DNA of 64,000 nucleotides from contig JACDQD010000001.1 of the NCBI GenBank assembly GCA_019843655.1, positions 38,963,392 through 39,027,391 on the forward strand. Direction: 5' to 3'. Made by a program: the position numbers and the translations under genes. The notes below the pieces were generated by a model. That model searched no databases, was not told the DNA's origin, and was given only the letters and a program-made list of their open reading frames with translations. The stretch comes from Lethocerus indicus (Eukaryota > Arthropoda > Insecta > Hemiptera > Belostomatidae). Positions 28,533 through 40,500 of the stretch are shown in pieces; position 1 is the stretch's first letter; each line of letters starts with the position of its first letter.

Positions 28533-31500
28533 CGCACCCCAAGGTACCAACCATCCAATAATAATGTTCTTCGGCGTTCAAGTATCGTCGATAGAGAACG
28601 AGAGAGAAAATATCGAAAAATTTAACTCCGCGGGTCCGCGGGCAGAAATTTATACAGGAGTAAAGCAGCCGGTGGCGAGAGAGAGGAGAGATAGAGGGAG
28701 TAAGAGAGAGATCGCTGCCGCCCCGACCCGATTGTCCGAAAACAATTTTAGAGCGCATCAATTATTCAGGTCTCTCTTTTCTCGAATTTCCCTTGGGCGG
28801 GGGCCGGGGTCGGGCTCGATTCAATACGAAAATGGAGGAGCGATTTTCGAAACAATTTACGCGGCCCAGAGCAAATCCCGTCGTTGCATATATTGGACAC
28901 CAGTAACGAACAGTGCCCTTTCTGCCAGATAAACGCGAATTAAATGTCACGCCCACTCCCAGCATCAAATTGAAAAATTTATCAAACCGCCCTTGTCGGT
29001 TCGAGATATTTATGGAAGGTCCCCGTTTATTTAACGGCCGCTTAGGGGCCGTCATTTGTTAGCATCATGCTTACAGTGTCAATTTCGAAATTAGCTAATT
29101 TAAGGAATAAATGTTCGTAATTTTCGTGAAATTAAAAATTACCCGGAACTTTTTTTGTGGTCGAATAAAAACAGATACAATTCGTACAGCAGATGCTAAT
29201 GGCGGATAACCAAAACTGTTCCGCTTCTCGCCGCCGTCAGTACCGCGACGCTGATGGTTCAAAGGCGAACTGTTTAGCCCGACGTTCAACATGAAATTTC
29301 GAAAATTTCCGTATTTCCGAGTCCTGAACTAGAATTTCCTTTACGATAAAACGCCGGTCGTCCGTATTTTACCGAATTCGACAACAGTTAACGGCCCCGG
29401 CCAATTCGGCAGTGATGTTTGAGCGCCCCGAGGGAATAATACCGACTCCATAATTCCCAATTAAATAGGTGGTATTTCCGAAATTTATGACAAACGATCG
29501 CACATCCAACAACACGGCGGGTCGAACGTCCGATATTTGCGAATTTAGCATATTGAATCCATAGGAAACGCGGGACAATAAAGTAATATTTTCTTACAGA
29601 AAGATTTATTCCAGAATCGCTAGATCCATTTTTTCCTAACATTTATTAACACGCAACTACTAGTACGGATTATGAAGTAATATTGACTTGCCGGTCTTTT
29701 ATTAGACCGGTTTCGTATATAATGAGATGTCGAAGAATTTTATGCCCCGTTCCGTGTGGTATTTGGGTTATCTAGAATTAATATATTCCTGTACCAGTTG
29801 TCTATTTTATTCGTTCGTAAATTTTGGGGTAATTTTGAATTTCTCAAAAATTAAAGAGCGCCGACCTACTTCACACATTCATGGTTTAAATGCCCTCCCG
29901 AACCCTCCTCCCATTAATGAGCAGCATAAAATAACAAAATTTCGAAATTGATACTGTCGGTACGATGCTTAAAAATTATGGCTACCATAACCTTCGCCGT
30001 TACTATGTGTATTACCGACGGAAGGAGTGATATTTCGAACCTTCGCGGTACCTCCCACAAGTCTTTCGGTATCCGGTCGCTAAACAGGAGCAGTATTAGT
30101 TTTAATAAGGGGCGCAAAAAAGAAATATCATAAAACCGATTCGAATATACAAAAAATGACAAGGAGTACGCAAAACCCCTTTTCACCTTCTCTATAATAC
30201 GTACAAAACACAATTTATCTCGTTGTAACTAGTAAGTTACATTTATGGAGACACGCGTCTAAATGAAAATTTACACCGTGGAGTAAATAAAATTCCCGGA
30301 GTCTGAGATTGCTTAATCGTCACCGAATAAACGATGCAGCGGGGAAGGGCCCATTAACCGAGGCGTACAAGAGTTTTATATCACATTTACGAGCGCTCAG
30401 AAGCCCCTTCCCCTCGGCTCAACCTATTTTGTGGACTTAACGACTACCAATAATACCGGGGGGATGGGCTTTATTCGAGTAGGACATAATGTCCCGATTG
30501 GGACGCTGGTCGGCTAGAGTTTACATGAGGACGCGAGGCCGTAAGTCCGGAGAATGCGAGCCGCTCGTTAGCCACCGAAGCTCTTGATGGGCGTCGGCGG
30601 AATTTGATGATTTTGCAGGGTTTACTGTTCTTGTACACACGATAGGGGCCATTTTGTCATGTGGCCCCCCTCATTAGAGAGAGAGCACGGTCCGAGAGTC
30701 CTCGGTTAGCAAGCCGCTAATTGACTCCGCCTATTCCCCCTACAATTGTACGGCCCTTGAATGACGACGGCAATAGGGTTAAACTCGTTCCGGCAGTGTG
30801 GAAATTTCGCGGTTGAAGGAAGACACCCCGATTCAGTACGCAGTCGGTTCCGAAAGTGCATCCTCACTAAAAGTAGCGGAATATTCGAATGCAAATTTCA
30901 AAAAATTAATTAAATTAGATTTATATTACGTGGCTCGTGTTAAAAATTATCAGCACTTTTGTACGAGCTCGAGATATTTCTGTGGTCTTAATTCCGAGAT
31001 GATATTCGAGTGTATTACGTCGGGAAGTACTGAGCGCATTCCTATCTCGTATGCCAAGATATTGAGTCAATAAATAGGGGACATGATAAATATATGCGAA
31101 TTAGTAACGCGCTTTCTTTTCTCGCTCTGTAGACCATATTGACGTACTTCAGCAAAAGGGAATATGAGTTTAACTGCTCCAATTACCCGGCAAAAGGGCA
31201 TAAGAAATATAGTTGTTTAACAGATGTGTAAGGCGGGTGTCGGGGGTAGGTTTTTTATATTCACGAAATATAACAAATGATGATACATGGGGGATCCCTC
31301 GATTGATGATTCACGGGAGCTTATAAGAAACTAATAAAAAACAAAACAGAAATAATTACAGCACGCCAGTCTGCGAAAATACCCCGATGAAACAAAATAC
31401 AAAATTAACATTAATTAATTCCTATTTGGTGTATTTGCAATACTTGTATAAATGTGCGAAATTCGACACCGAGAATAGAGTGCAATAAACTGGAGAAAAC

Positions 31501-34500
31501 AGGTACATAAAAACCGAAAGGGCTGTAACATCGAGATTGCATCCTTACTTTCTCTCTGTATCCAGAGTGGTTATTTATTATTCCAGAAGACCTTTATTTT
31601 GTATTCTTTCAAGCTTAATATAATTCGGTTTGGGTTGAACATGAACTCCCAAAAGGACGTCCATGGATTAACATAGGCCCAATAGAACTGATTTTGACTA
31701 GGTTTTATAGACGCGGATACATTTATTTTTTAATTTATGTTCACATTTCCGATCAACGTACGCTCTGTGATGGTTCATTTTGTTTAAGGTGATGTGGCAC
31801 TAAGGGTATTGTAGTCACTAAAAAGACGACAGTAGAGACGGTTGGAACTTGAAGAAAACATATTCGGTTAAGGATGCAAGAACGCTTATCTGCACAACGC
31901 ACTTCCTTGAACGCCTTTTTTTTAATCTCCCCCGAAACTTTACAATTTCACAAAGAGAAATTACGAAAAAAAGGAAATTCGTTCTACAAATAAAACCGCG
32001 GGCCCCGTCCGAATACGGGACTTCAGATAATAGTCCGATCGCATGACCCCTCTTTGGTTGTAACTACCGCCTTTCATATTTTACGAATTGATTCAGACAA
32101 AAAGCGCAACAAACAATAGTAGTTTTTTGTTAAAGATATTTATTGTTTAGTAAGATACTAATACCAGCATTGTCAAAAATAAATCCGGATCATTCACTGG
32201 TTCGTCATTTTGGTTTGATAATAGTAATAAAACAATCAGGTCTGAAGTTTTACTTTCCTGTTTTCACAAAGTAGGGTTCATTTCGTTTTTAATTGTTTTT
32301 TCATTTCCTCGATTTAAAATACAAATTGGAGTCATAACGGCGTTTTGAGTCTTTGTATTTGTGACTTTGTATATTATTACTTTTTTCCAAGACAGAAGTC
32401 GGGAATCGTTTATGGACTTCCGACTAGTGTATGGGCTCAATCACATCCGGGGAATGTTCCGAGGTCGAACAACCTTTTGAATCCTTTCAATAAAGAAGTT
32501 TGTAAATGTATATAGATCTTTCGACATCGTCAGTAGCAAATTAAGAATGTCGTCCGCCTCTTGACTACCAACGGCAAAATGTACAGTGCCCTTTGTCCTG
32601 AAAGTAGGAACACCGAACAGGTTCAAAAACCGTGACTAAGATGGATATGGTAAAACGAAATCCTTACTATGGAGACTTGTCCTCAAGTTCGACTAACAAG
32701 TTAAAAAAAGTAGTACTTGTTAGTTACAGTACTAGGAAAACTATCGTTTCCTTAAATGCGAACTGCTCCTTAATATAATTCATATGAAGGCTGGCGATCA
32801 TTAAAACTGGACGCACCAGTGCGCTTCCTTACACAGTCGATACCATAATGCTTCCTGAATATTATACGTTTACATCCAGACATATCCGCGTATACATAAT
32901 TATTTATGTTATGATAAAAATCAAATAAATTGTATAATAATGTAGTCTTTTATTTACAATTTTTACAATATTCTTGTTCGTTATATAACAATGTACAAAT
33001 ATATTGCGTAAAATATAATTAAAATTACGAAAAATCAAACCGGACGTGCAAATTTTCCGGTAACTCGGTTTGTTTGGAACGGACATTCTTGTATTTTAGT
33101 TAATCACTAATACGCGTGAGTCGATAAAGAGGTCACTTTCAGTCGACGAGGCTTCCCCCCGGGCATTTTATTTCCCGCCAACGATCGCTCAAAATAAACA
33201 TATAATTCCATTACGGAAAATACGCGTCGGAATTTTGGAAACCCGGGCAAATTTTCAGAGGAGCGGAAACGTGGGCGGAAAATTCGGGAAACGCCGCGTT
33301 TTAAACGAAGAGAAGCCGCGGCGCTAGCACGCGACCGAACTTCTCTCGCCGAGTTCAACGCCGAAAAAAGACAATAAGCCTTTTCTACTAATTATTACAA
33401 ATCTACACCCATTCCCCGTTTATTAGAAAATTTCGACATATCGGAAGTACGGTTTAAGTATTTCACTATTAAGCACCCTCCCAGGTCGTTATCCGGAGCG
33501 ATTCGCGTGTATGTCCGACCGACCCCCCTCCTCCGAGATTGTCAGTATTATAAACACGAACCTCTCTCGCCAATCGAAACGGCCCTTTTCCACCCTCCGA
33601 GATCGCTTCAACAATCAAAGTACCGGTAAAAGGACAAATAGGATTCGAGCAACAAAGTTAAAAAAAACGAATAACCGGAAGATACACGTGCGCGTATATT
33701 CGCCTAAATATCCCCGGGTGTGATTCGGGGTCACCACCTAGGAGAGCGCCGACTCCCCCCTCCGCCCTTTATTATCGCCGATAATTATTTTTATCGACGA
33801 AATCATCGCGAATAATAAAGGAGAGATCGATTCAATTACGAGCCCGACGGGCGAAGTTCAACCCGAGAACCGGGTTCGATTCCCGGCAGGCTCGGTTTTT
33901 ACGGCGGGCGCCCGCCCCGCGTTCCGAGATCGGCGATCCCCCACCTCCCGTCGGCGGGCCGTCCCCGAGCGACGAATTTTAATATTCGGGATTAAAAATA
34001 TACATTTTGGGAAATCCAAAAAAGCGGGGCGGCGGGGGAGGTTACCGTCGCGGTAAATAAACAAGGCGGAAAATCAATAGGGATGAAAAGACCGAGGGTG
34101 GAGGGGGTCGTTGGGATGGGAGGGTGGGCGCCGGCGGAAAGAAGTGAAATGGGTCTTACCATAGGAGCGGGTCGTCGTCCGGGACGGGGGTAAGAAGCCC
34201 GGTCCTATCACCGAATTTGGGTCGGCCGGGGAGGAGCGACTCGATGGTTGGGTCTCCGTGACGAGGGTGCCATGTTCGAGTGGTCGACTGTTAGCGGGAG
34301 AGCCGGTCGGCCCGAAGCCGGTGGCCCCCGCGCAGCCGTACCGATACCCCCCACCGACACCACCCCGCAGCGCATTATCAACCTCCCATTTGAAATATGA
34401 TAGTAGGCCAGACCTACTCCCGTTTCGGCTAAGTGGGCCTTATCCCGAGTAATTAATTATAAATTATAAAGTAAGCGAGGAAGCCGATAATCGATCGGCA

Positions 34501-37500
34501 TCCTCTCTAACATCGCCGAATACAAAAACAGAACGCCTCTAGAAGGGCGGTCGTATGAAATTGGACCGGCCCTTCTCATTGCCGGCGAGTATATTAATTT
34601 AAATAAAATTATTTTTAAGCTTTTATGCTATGGAAATTAAGTTTTCATTAAACTGATGAAGTTACGCGCTCCTCACTGGGGACGCGCGCCTCCCGGTTTG
34701 GAAATCACCGTTCCGGAAGGTATAGTATACCGAATTTACTTTTTTTTATTTAATCGATCGGTATTCTCTTTTATATCGCGTATCAATCGCCGAATTCAAA
34801 AACCGAACGGCTCCAGAACGGCAGCTTTTTTATTTCCATTCATGAAGTCGCATCGGCCGCCTCCCTCCGAAGTTCCCGCTACCGGTTTGGAAATCTCTGC
34901 TCTAGAAGTTATACTACACCGAATTTCGGTAGTTTTGATTTATTTATCGTTCGAAATAACGAATCAACGCCGGTCGTAATAGACCGGCCTCTGATCTTTC
35001 TTCGGCCGAACTGATTTCATGGCACCGTAAGCTTGTACTTTTACCGCCGCGTCCAGACCGAACATTTACAGGTAATAAAGGTATTCCGGACAATCCTGGA
35101 ATCTCCTCGGGGTGAATAGTCGATAATCCGTTATAATTATCCCACGAGGCCTTTATGTTCAGAGATTTTTTTTAGTTTATCGTAAGCGGATTAGAGAGTA
35201 AAAAATGTATTAATCTAAATCGTATTATCTAGAAGTGATTAAAATATGTATGTAAAACGTGATACATGTAAAATGAACCATATTTGTTTACAGCGATATA
35301 ATAAAACTCTAGCGGTGTTTTCCATCTATTATTTTAGTTTGGAATGCCGTTTGCGGCTTGCGAGGGGTTGGAATACTTCAGTTTTCTCGATCTTGCGTCT
35401 CCTCTCGCGGGTTTGGTCTTTCGCTAGTCCGGTTTCGGCCATTCACCGTCTTCGGGCCGAACCCCGACGAGGAGACGGGAGACGTCCAGCGAATAACCGA
35501 CCGGACGGTAAAAGTACTGTGGAGGGCGACCGATACGCCGGCACCACTCGCCGACGAAAAAGCTACTGAAGACGGCGCGCGGTTGAAACCGCGTCTATAT
35601 CTATCTGGCGAGAGATAGAGATAGAACCGAGACGGGAACCATGATATTCCGAATGAGGTAATTTCTGGTGCAAGATTTGTTCCGTGATCGGCATCGTAAA
35701 AAGTCGGGTTCGATACGCGTTTGTTTTAAATCGTTTTCAAGATGAACGAAATTAAAAACGAATATTTCTACACACTGTCGAGAAGGCGTCCTAATCGAAA
35801 TGATTTGTCTATAAAATTTGTTTATAGGATTTGTTCATATTCTAGACAAAATTAAGCCGTCTTATTACCTTCCGAAAAAAGAATTAAAATATGTGATTAT
35901 TTCTCTGGGTGATTGGCTAATATGTAATTTAACGTGTTTACGTAGGCTGCGAAAGTTTGAGATATCGTTGCAAACCCCAAAAACAAATGCCACAAGTACA
36001 TAATAATTTTACGATTAACGTGTAGTTGTGGGACATAACAGATACCCTGAAGTTAAGGACGGCGCAACCGACTTCCCGCTATGACCGAAACGTCTAGTCG
36101 GACGCGATCGAAATAACTTTATCAACCGGCAGACACACAACCGGGACCGGGTCCAGTTTATTGCTTAAGAAGAGTTCGACTCGGGAGCTAAACCGCGGAC
36201 TCAGGTCTTCGATTAGGTTCGGTTATTCTCCGCTCGAACCCAATTTCCGGCTGCGGTTCAGAATTTTTCCCGAACAATAAAAATTGAACCGGGGTTCTAT
36301 TTTTCGGGAAGATGTCCTCCAATCGGGTCGGGGTGCCCGATGCGGAGGTTTCTAAATGCGAAAAGAATTAAAATTCAAGGTGAAAGCCGTAGGAACGCAA
36401 ACTCCCGAATTTCAATAAACAAAAATGAATTCTTTGATTGATTTTACAGGGCAAACCCATAATACGTTAATAATAATAACTTTTTAACTGTAAGGTTAAT
36501 AACTGTTCTTGTTTTTCAAGAAAAACGCTACGCTCTAAGGTCTAATAATGAAAGCTAGGAATATTTTTTATGCCTTTTTTTTAAATTTGTTATGCCTAGG
36601 GCCAAACAATGGACGTACAAACAATACCTTTCCGATAAGTCCAGACGTGTGCATTCGCATAAATATCAGGGTCCTCGAAACAAAACTGATTTATCAAATA
36701 TGATCATTTTTCGTCACTCTTAAAAATATAGCGTTAAGAAGGACATAGGACATATTCGAATAAACTATGAATACGGTAAATCCATTCTTTCTTAAAATCT
36801 TAAGCGAGCCACGACAAACGAAAATTCGTAAAGGTGGGAGAGCAAATCTCAATGAATGAGGCTCGGAGGGAATATTAATATTAATAACTGAATTCATTAG
36901 ACTGTTATTTTCGTCACAACGCACTGCTCAGAATCATCCGCGTCAAAGGAAAGAGGAAAAACGAGACGTACCTATTTCGTCACCGAAAAAATGACCGTAA
37001 TAAACACAACGCATGACCGTAAACGATATCTTTACACTATAATGATTGTTTAACTGATCGTTCAGATCTTATAAATAAAAGAATTACCCCTTGTAATTGA
37101 TATTTTGCGCCATCGAAATACTTTCTAAGACCCGTCCGTGTCCCTCCTAATCCAATACGCGATCAAATATTCTTCGGTCGAAGAGTCACCGAGATTATTA
37201 TACCAACAAAGCAAAATTTAATCCGTTATAAGAAAAACACTTACAGGGACAGACAGAAAAAGCTGAATTGTTAACAGTCGGTGAAGTTATAATGTGAAAA
37301 TGTGTCCATAATTTTACCATAAGCCAATGAAAAATATTTCCTATAAAGCCTAATTTGCGTAAATAAACCACCATTGAATTCCGCGTCCCAAAAAAAAATA
37401 TTCTGCTATTTATATATATAGAAATATAAAATATATAGAATCGTGAATTATTATACATTCCCAAAAAAAGAATCAAGAAATGTCCCAGCTTTCTTCGACC

Positions 37501-40500
37501 AATTATTATTTGATACTGAATATTTGATCGTACTTTTCGTAATCGCACTCGGTATATATCGGCTCGCAATCGCAAAACTCTAATTGCCGCTTAAATTGGT
37601 TCCCAAATTTAAATTGTCCCGACCAAACTCGATTGGCTTATCGCAGAACGTGATTTTCGTTTCAACCTCGAAAATTCGGTATTTTATAAAGCGGCCAAAA
37701 AAATCCATTTATCAGACGGAAGTTTTGTACTGTTCGTCGGGAAGTTCGATTCAGAATTATTCAGAAGCTCGAGAGAGTCCAGAAAAGGGTTGAGTTGTAG
37801 CGTGCATCGACCATCGGAAATCGTCTTATCTCCGTACAAACAGACAGATACCGACGGGTATAAAAGTAAACATAAACAGGGGTAAACAAAGGCGACTGGG
37901 AAAGATGAATATGAGAGGCGTGTTTGGTTTGGTAAACGGCCGGCAAATGGCGGTCCGGGAGACTCGGTCGAATAGACATATTTGTGACGTCACGGTCTTG
38001 AAGGATCGGGTAAGGGGTGGTTCAGGTCTGGCAAATAAATATTTTCTGAATTAAAAAAAATGAAAGTCAACCTCCAATAAATGGATATTTTCTATAAAAG
38101 AGTGAATATAACCCGGCATTTTATTCTTTGCAATACGGATTTACGACTTAGGTGGGACGCTGAGATTAAGGGATAAAAGGGGGAGATGTAAGCCAAATTA
38201 AAAAATCTGTACTTTCGTAATATACCTCTACCTGGCTCATTTCCTTTTAGACGCACTTAACAGACGAAACTGGGAAATCTTGAAATTGTAATAGGTAGAA
38301 TTAAAAATTCTCATTATTCAATCAACTAGTTTACTATACTAGAAAATTAGTGATTTCCCTCTATTCTTTCTATATAGAATCTCAAACCAAGGAATTATTT
38401 AAACTATATTCTAGAAGGCCCTAAACAATGGGTCCCAACCAAATTTCGGGATAAACTAAAAAATATAAAATAAATGTGACCATACCCATTTAAAACTTTT
38501 ACCAAATAGCTAATTTTTCCAGAGTTGAAATAAATATTTTACCATTTAAAAAATGCATTATTTGAACACATCTTACACTAGTGTAGAGTGTATGCCCATA
38601 AGTGTAAGTTTTTATAATGCTCTTGGGTCATAAAGATTAACTGCATTTTTTTGTTTTGACTACCAATACTCCAGAATTAACTGGGAATGTTTTTTCAAAA
38701 AAAATATCCAAATGTACCTATCAAATGGAACATAATTTTAATTGAAGTAATTTTTAAAATGTTCTTAAAACATTATTTAGCACATGCTTGATAACTCTGT
38801 GCCAAATTGTATTTTAGTGAACTAATATTGATCATGATTTAAACACACTGTCTTAAATTTCACTTTTTAATAACTTTCACAACTGTCATGAACTGGATGA
38901 GGTTGTGTAAAATTTAATTTGGACAATGTATCTCAAAATGTCAAATACTCAGTATATTCTGATATGTTTTAACTATACCATAACCCTTAACAATAAAAGA
39001 AAAAAGAATAAAAGTAGATAATAATAAAACAATAATAATAACAATAGTAATAAAACAATCCCTGAATATATAATAAATATTTCAATAGCGTCATACAGAG
39101 ATTTAATTGTCAATACTTTTTAACAATATTGCTTTCACATTGTTAATGAAAATTATTAATATGTTACTGAAAAAAAAGGTAAACTGAATTGTACATATCA
39201 GAATATCTGTCAACATTAGTATAAACAAGAATTACTTACCTTCCTGCTATTCCATTTGTTTGAATTTCCTGTATAAAGATACCTAATTCCCCCTTCTCTT
39301 CACTACGTAATCCAACAACACTGAAGCCCAAACTGCATCCATCTGGCTTGAACAACTGAAAATAATAATAGATCTTCTTAGACATAATTTCTTAATCAAA
39401 ACCATAACCAACTCCAAAAAATTAATACTGCAAACACATATTTATCAGGCAAGTAATGTTATTCTTACTTTGACTGTTAAGACATCCCTTCCTTGAGAGG
39501 ATTCTTCAATAGCTTTCTGAAACTCAATAGCATAAGTAGCTGTCGTTATTGGAGGCAAGGAAATATCATCCGGTGCAGGACTAATGATCTGCAATAAACC
39601 ATATACAATATTAAATGATTTCAATTTGTTATAACAAAACAAATTTAAGTAAATAAGAAATAATTGAAAAATAAATGATAAAAACAGCACTCGCACAAAA
39701 CAGTTTAACCAACTATTTCAATAAAAGGAAATAAATAAAAATTTAACACCACGAATCATTACTGTAGAGAAGTTTTTATTTACTGGAGGGGAATTAGCTT
39801 CTCCTGATGAACTTTGAGATAACTTAGCGACTGGTACTCTTTGATCATCTACCTCAATACTGGATGCAGGTGGAAAATCTGGCTCATAAATAGCTGGAGG
39901 AACATTAAGAACTAAATCTCCACTCGGTGTCAGATCAAAATCCACAGGAAGAATTGATGGGTGTTGCTGAATCTGACTATTCAATTCACTCAGTGAATCC
40001 TAGAACAAAAATCACGTTGTAAAACTCAGAATAAATACAAAACCGAAATAATACCTTGTTTATCTGGACTGCTTTTCGTCCTAGTCATTTGTGATATGTT
40101 AAATAAAAATTGAGTTTAATCATCAATTTCAACTGACAATGACAAAGGGCAAAATCTATTGCAGTTTAAGTTTGATCCAACATCTCTTGTTCATTTGGTC
40201 ACATGAGAATGTTGACACTTATAAATAAAATTGGCTGAATATGCACTACACAGATGTTCAGTCTTTGTCAGAGATTTGTGAAGGTTATAAAAGCAAAGCT
40301 AACAGAAACCAATAGAAAAATCATAACATTACATAGGAACCCTGGGCACTATTCTTTAATTTTCCGTGACAATGTCTGAAGTAAAAATAGCTCCTACACA
40401 ATTAGTGTGCCAACACTTCAGTGATAATCAGTTTAATAAAAATTAACAAAAATTTGTCCCCAATAGCACAAACCATCAGGTAAAATGTTGTTTATTTTTA

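Larger units (their letters stand above)
11335..39239 (-). other. 27.9 kb Patj intron, largely a CpG-rich repeat-bearing block
   Basis: This intron separates the two halves of PDZ1. Its first and last kilobase or so resemble the AT-rich, CpG-poor exon-bearing DNA; from about 12.3 to 38.2 kb it changes to CpG-replete sequence with mariner relics, inverted and direct repeats and microsatellites. Apart from the 11,502-11,829 frame I find no protein gene in it. Regions such as 15.5-17.8, 18.3-19.8, 24.8-27.2, 30.0-33.3 and 35.0-38.2 kb hold nothing I can name. Confidence 0.8.

Noticed and set aside
28324..28932. Open frames of up to 147 codons on both strands across the GA repeat
   Set aside because: They are produced by the (GA)n microsatellite and adjoining GAGA-rich DNA; the residues are Arg-Glu or Ser-Leu runs without conserved sequence.
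37198..37575. 125-codon minus-strand frame in the Patj intron
   Set aside because: Low-complexity Ile/Tyr/Phe-rich composition from AT-rich DNA, no splice context and no family resemblance.
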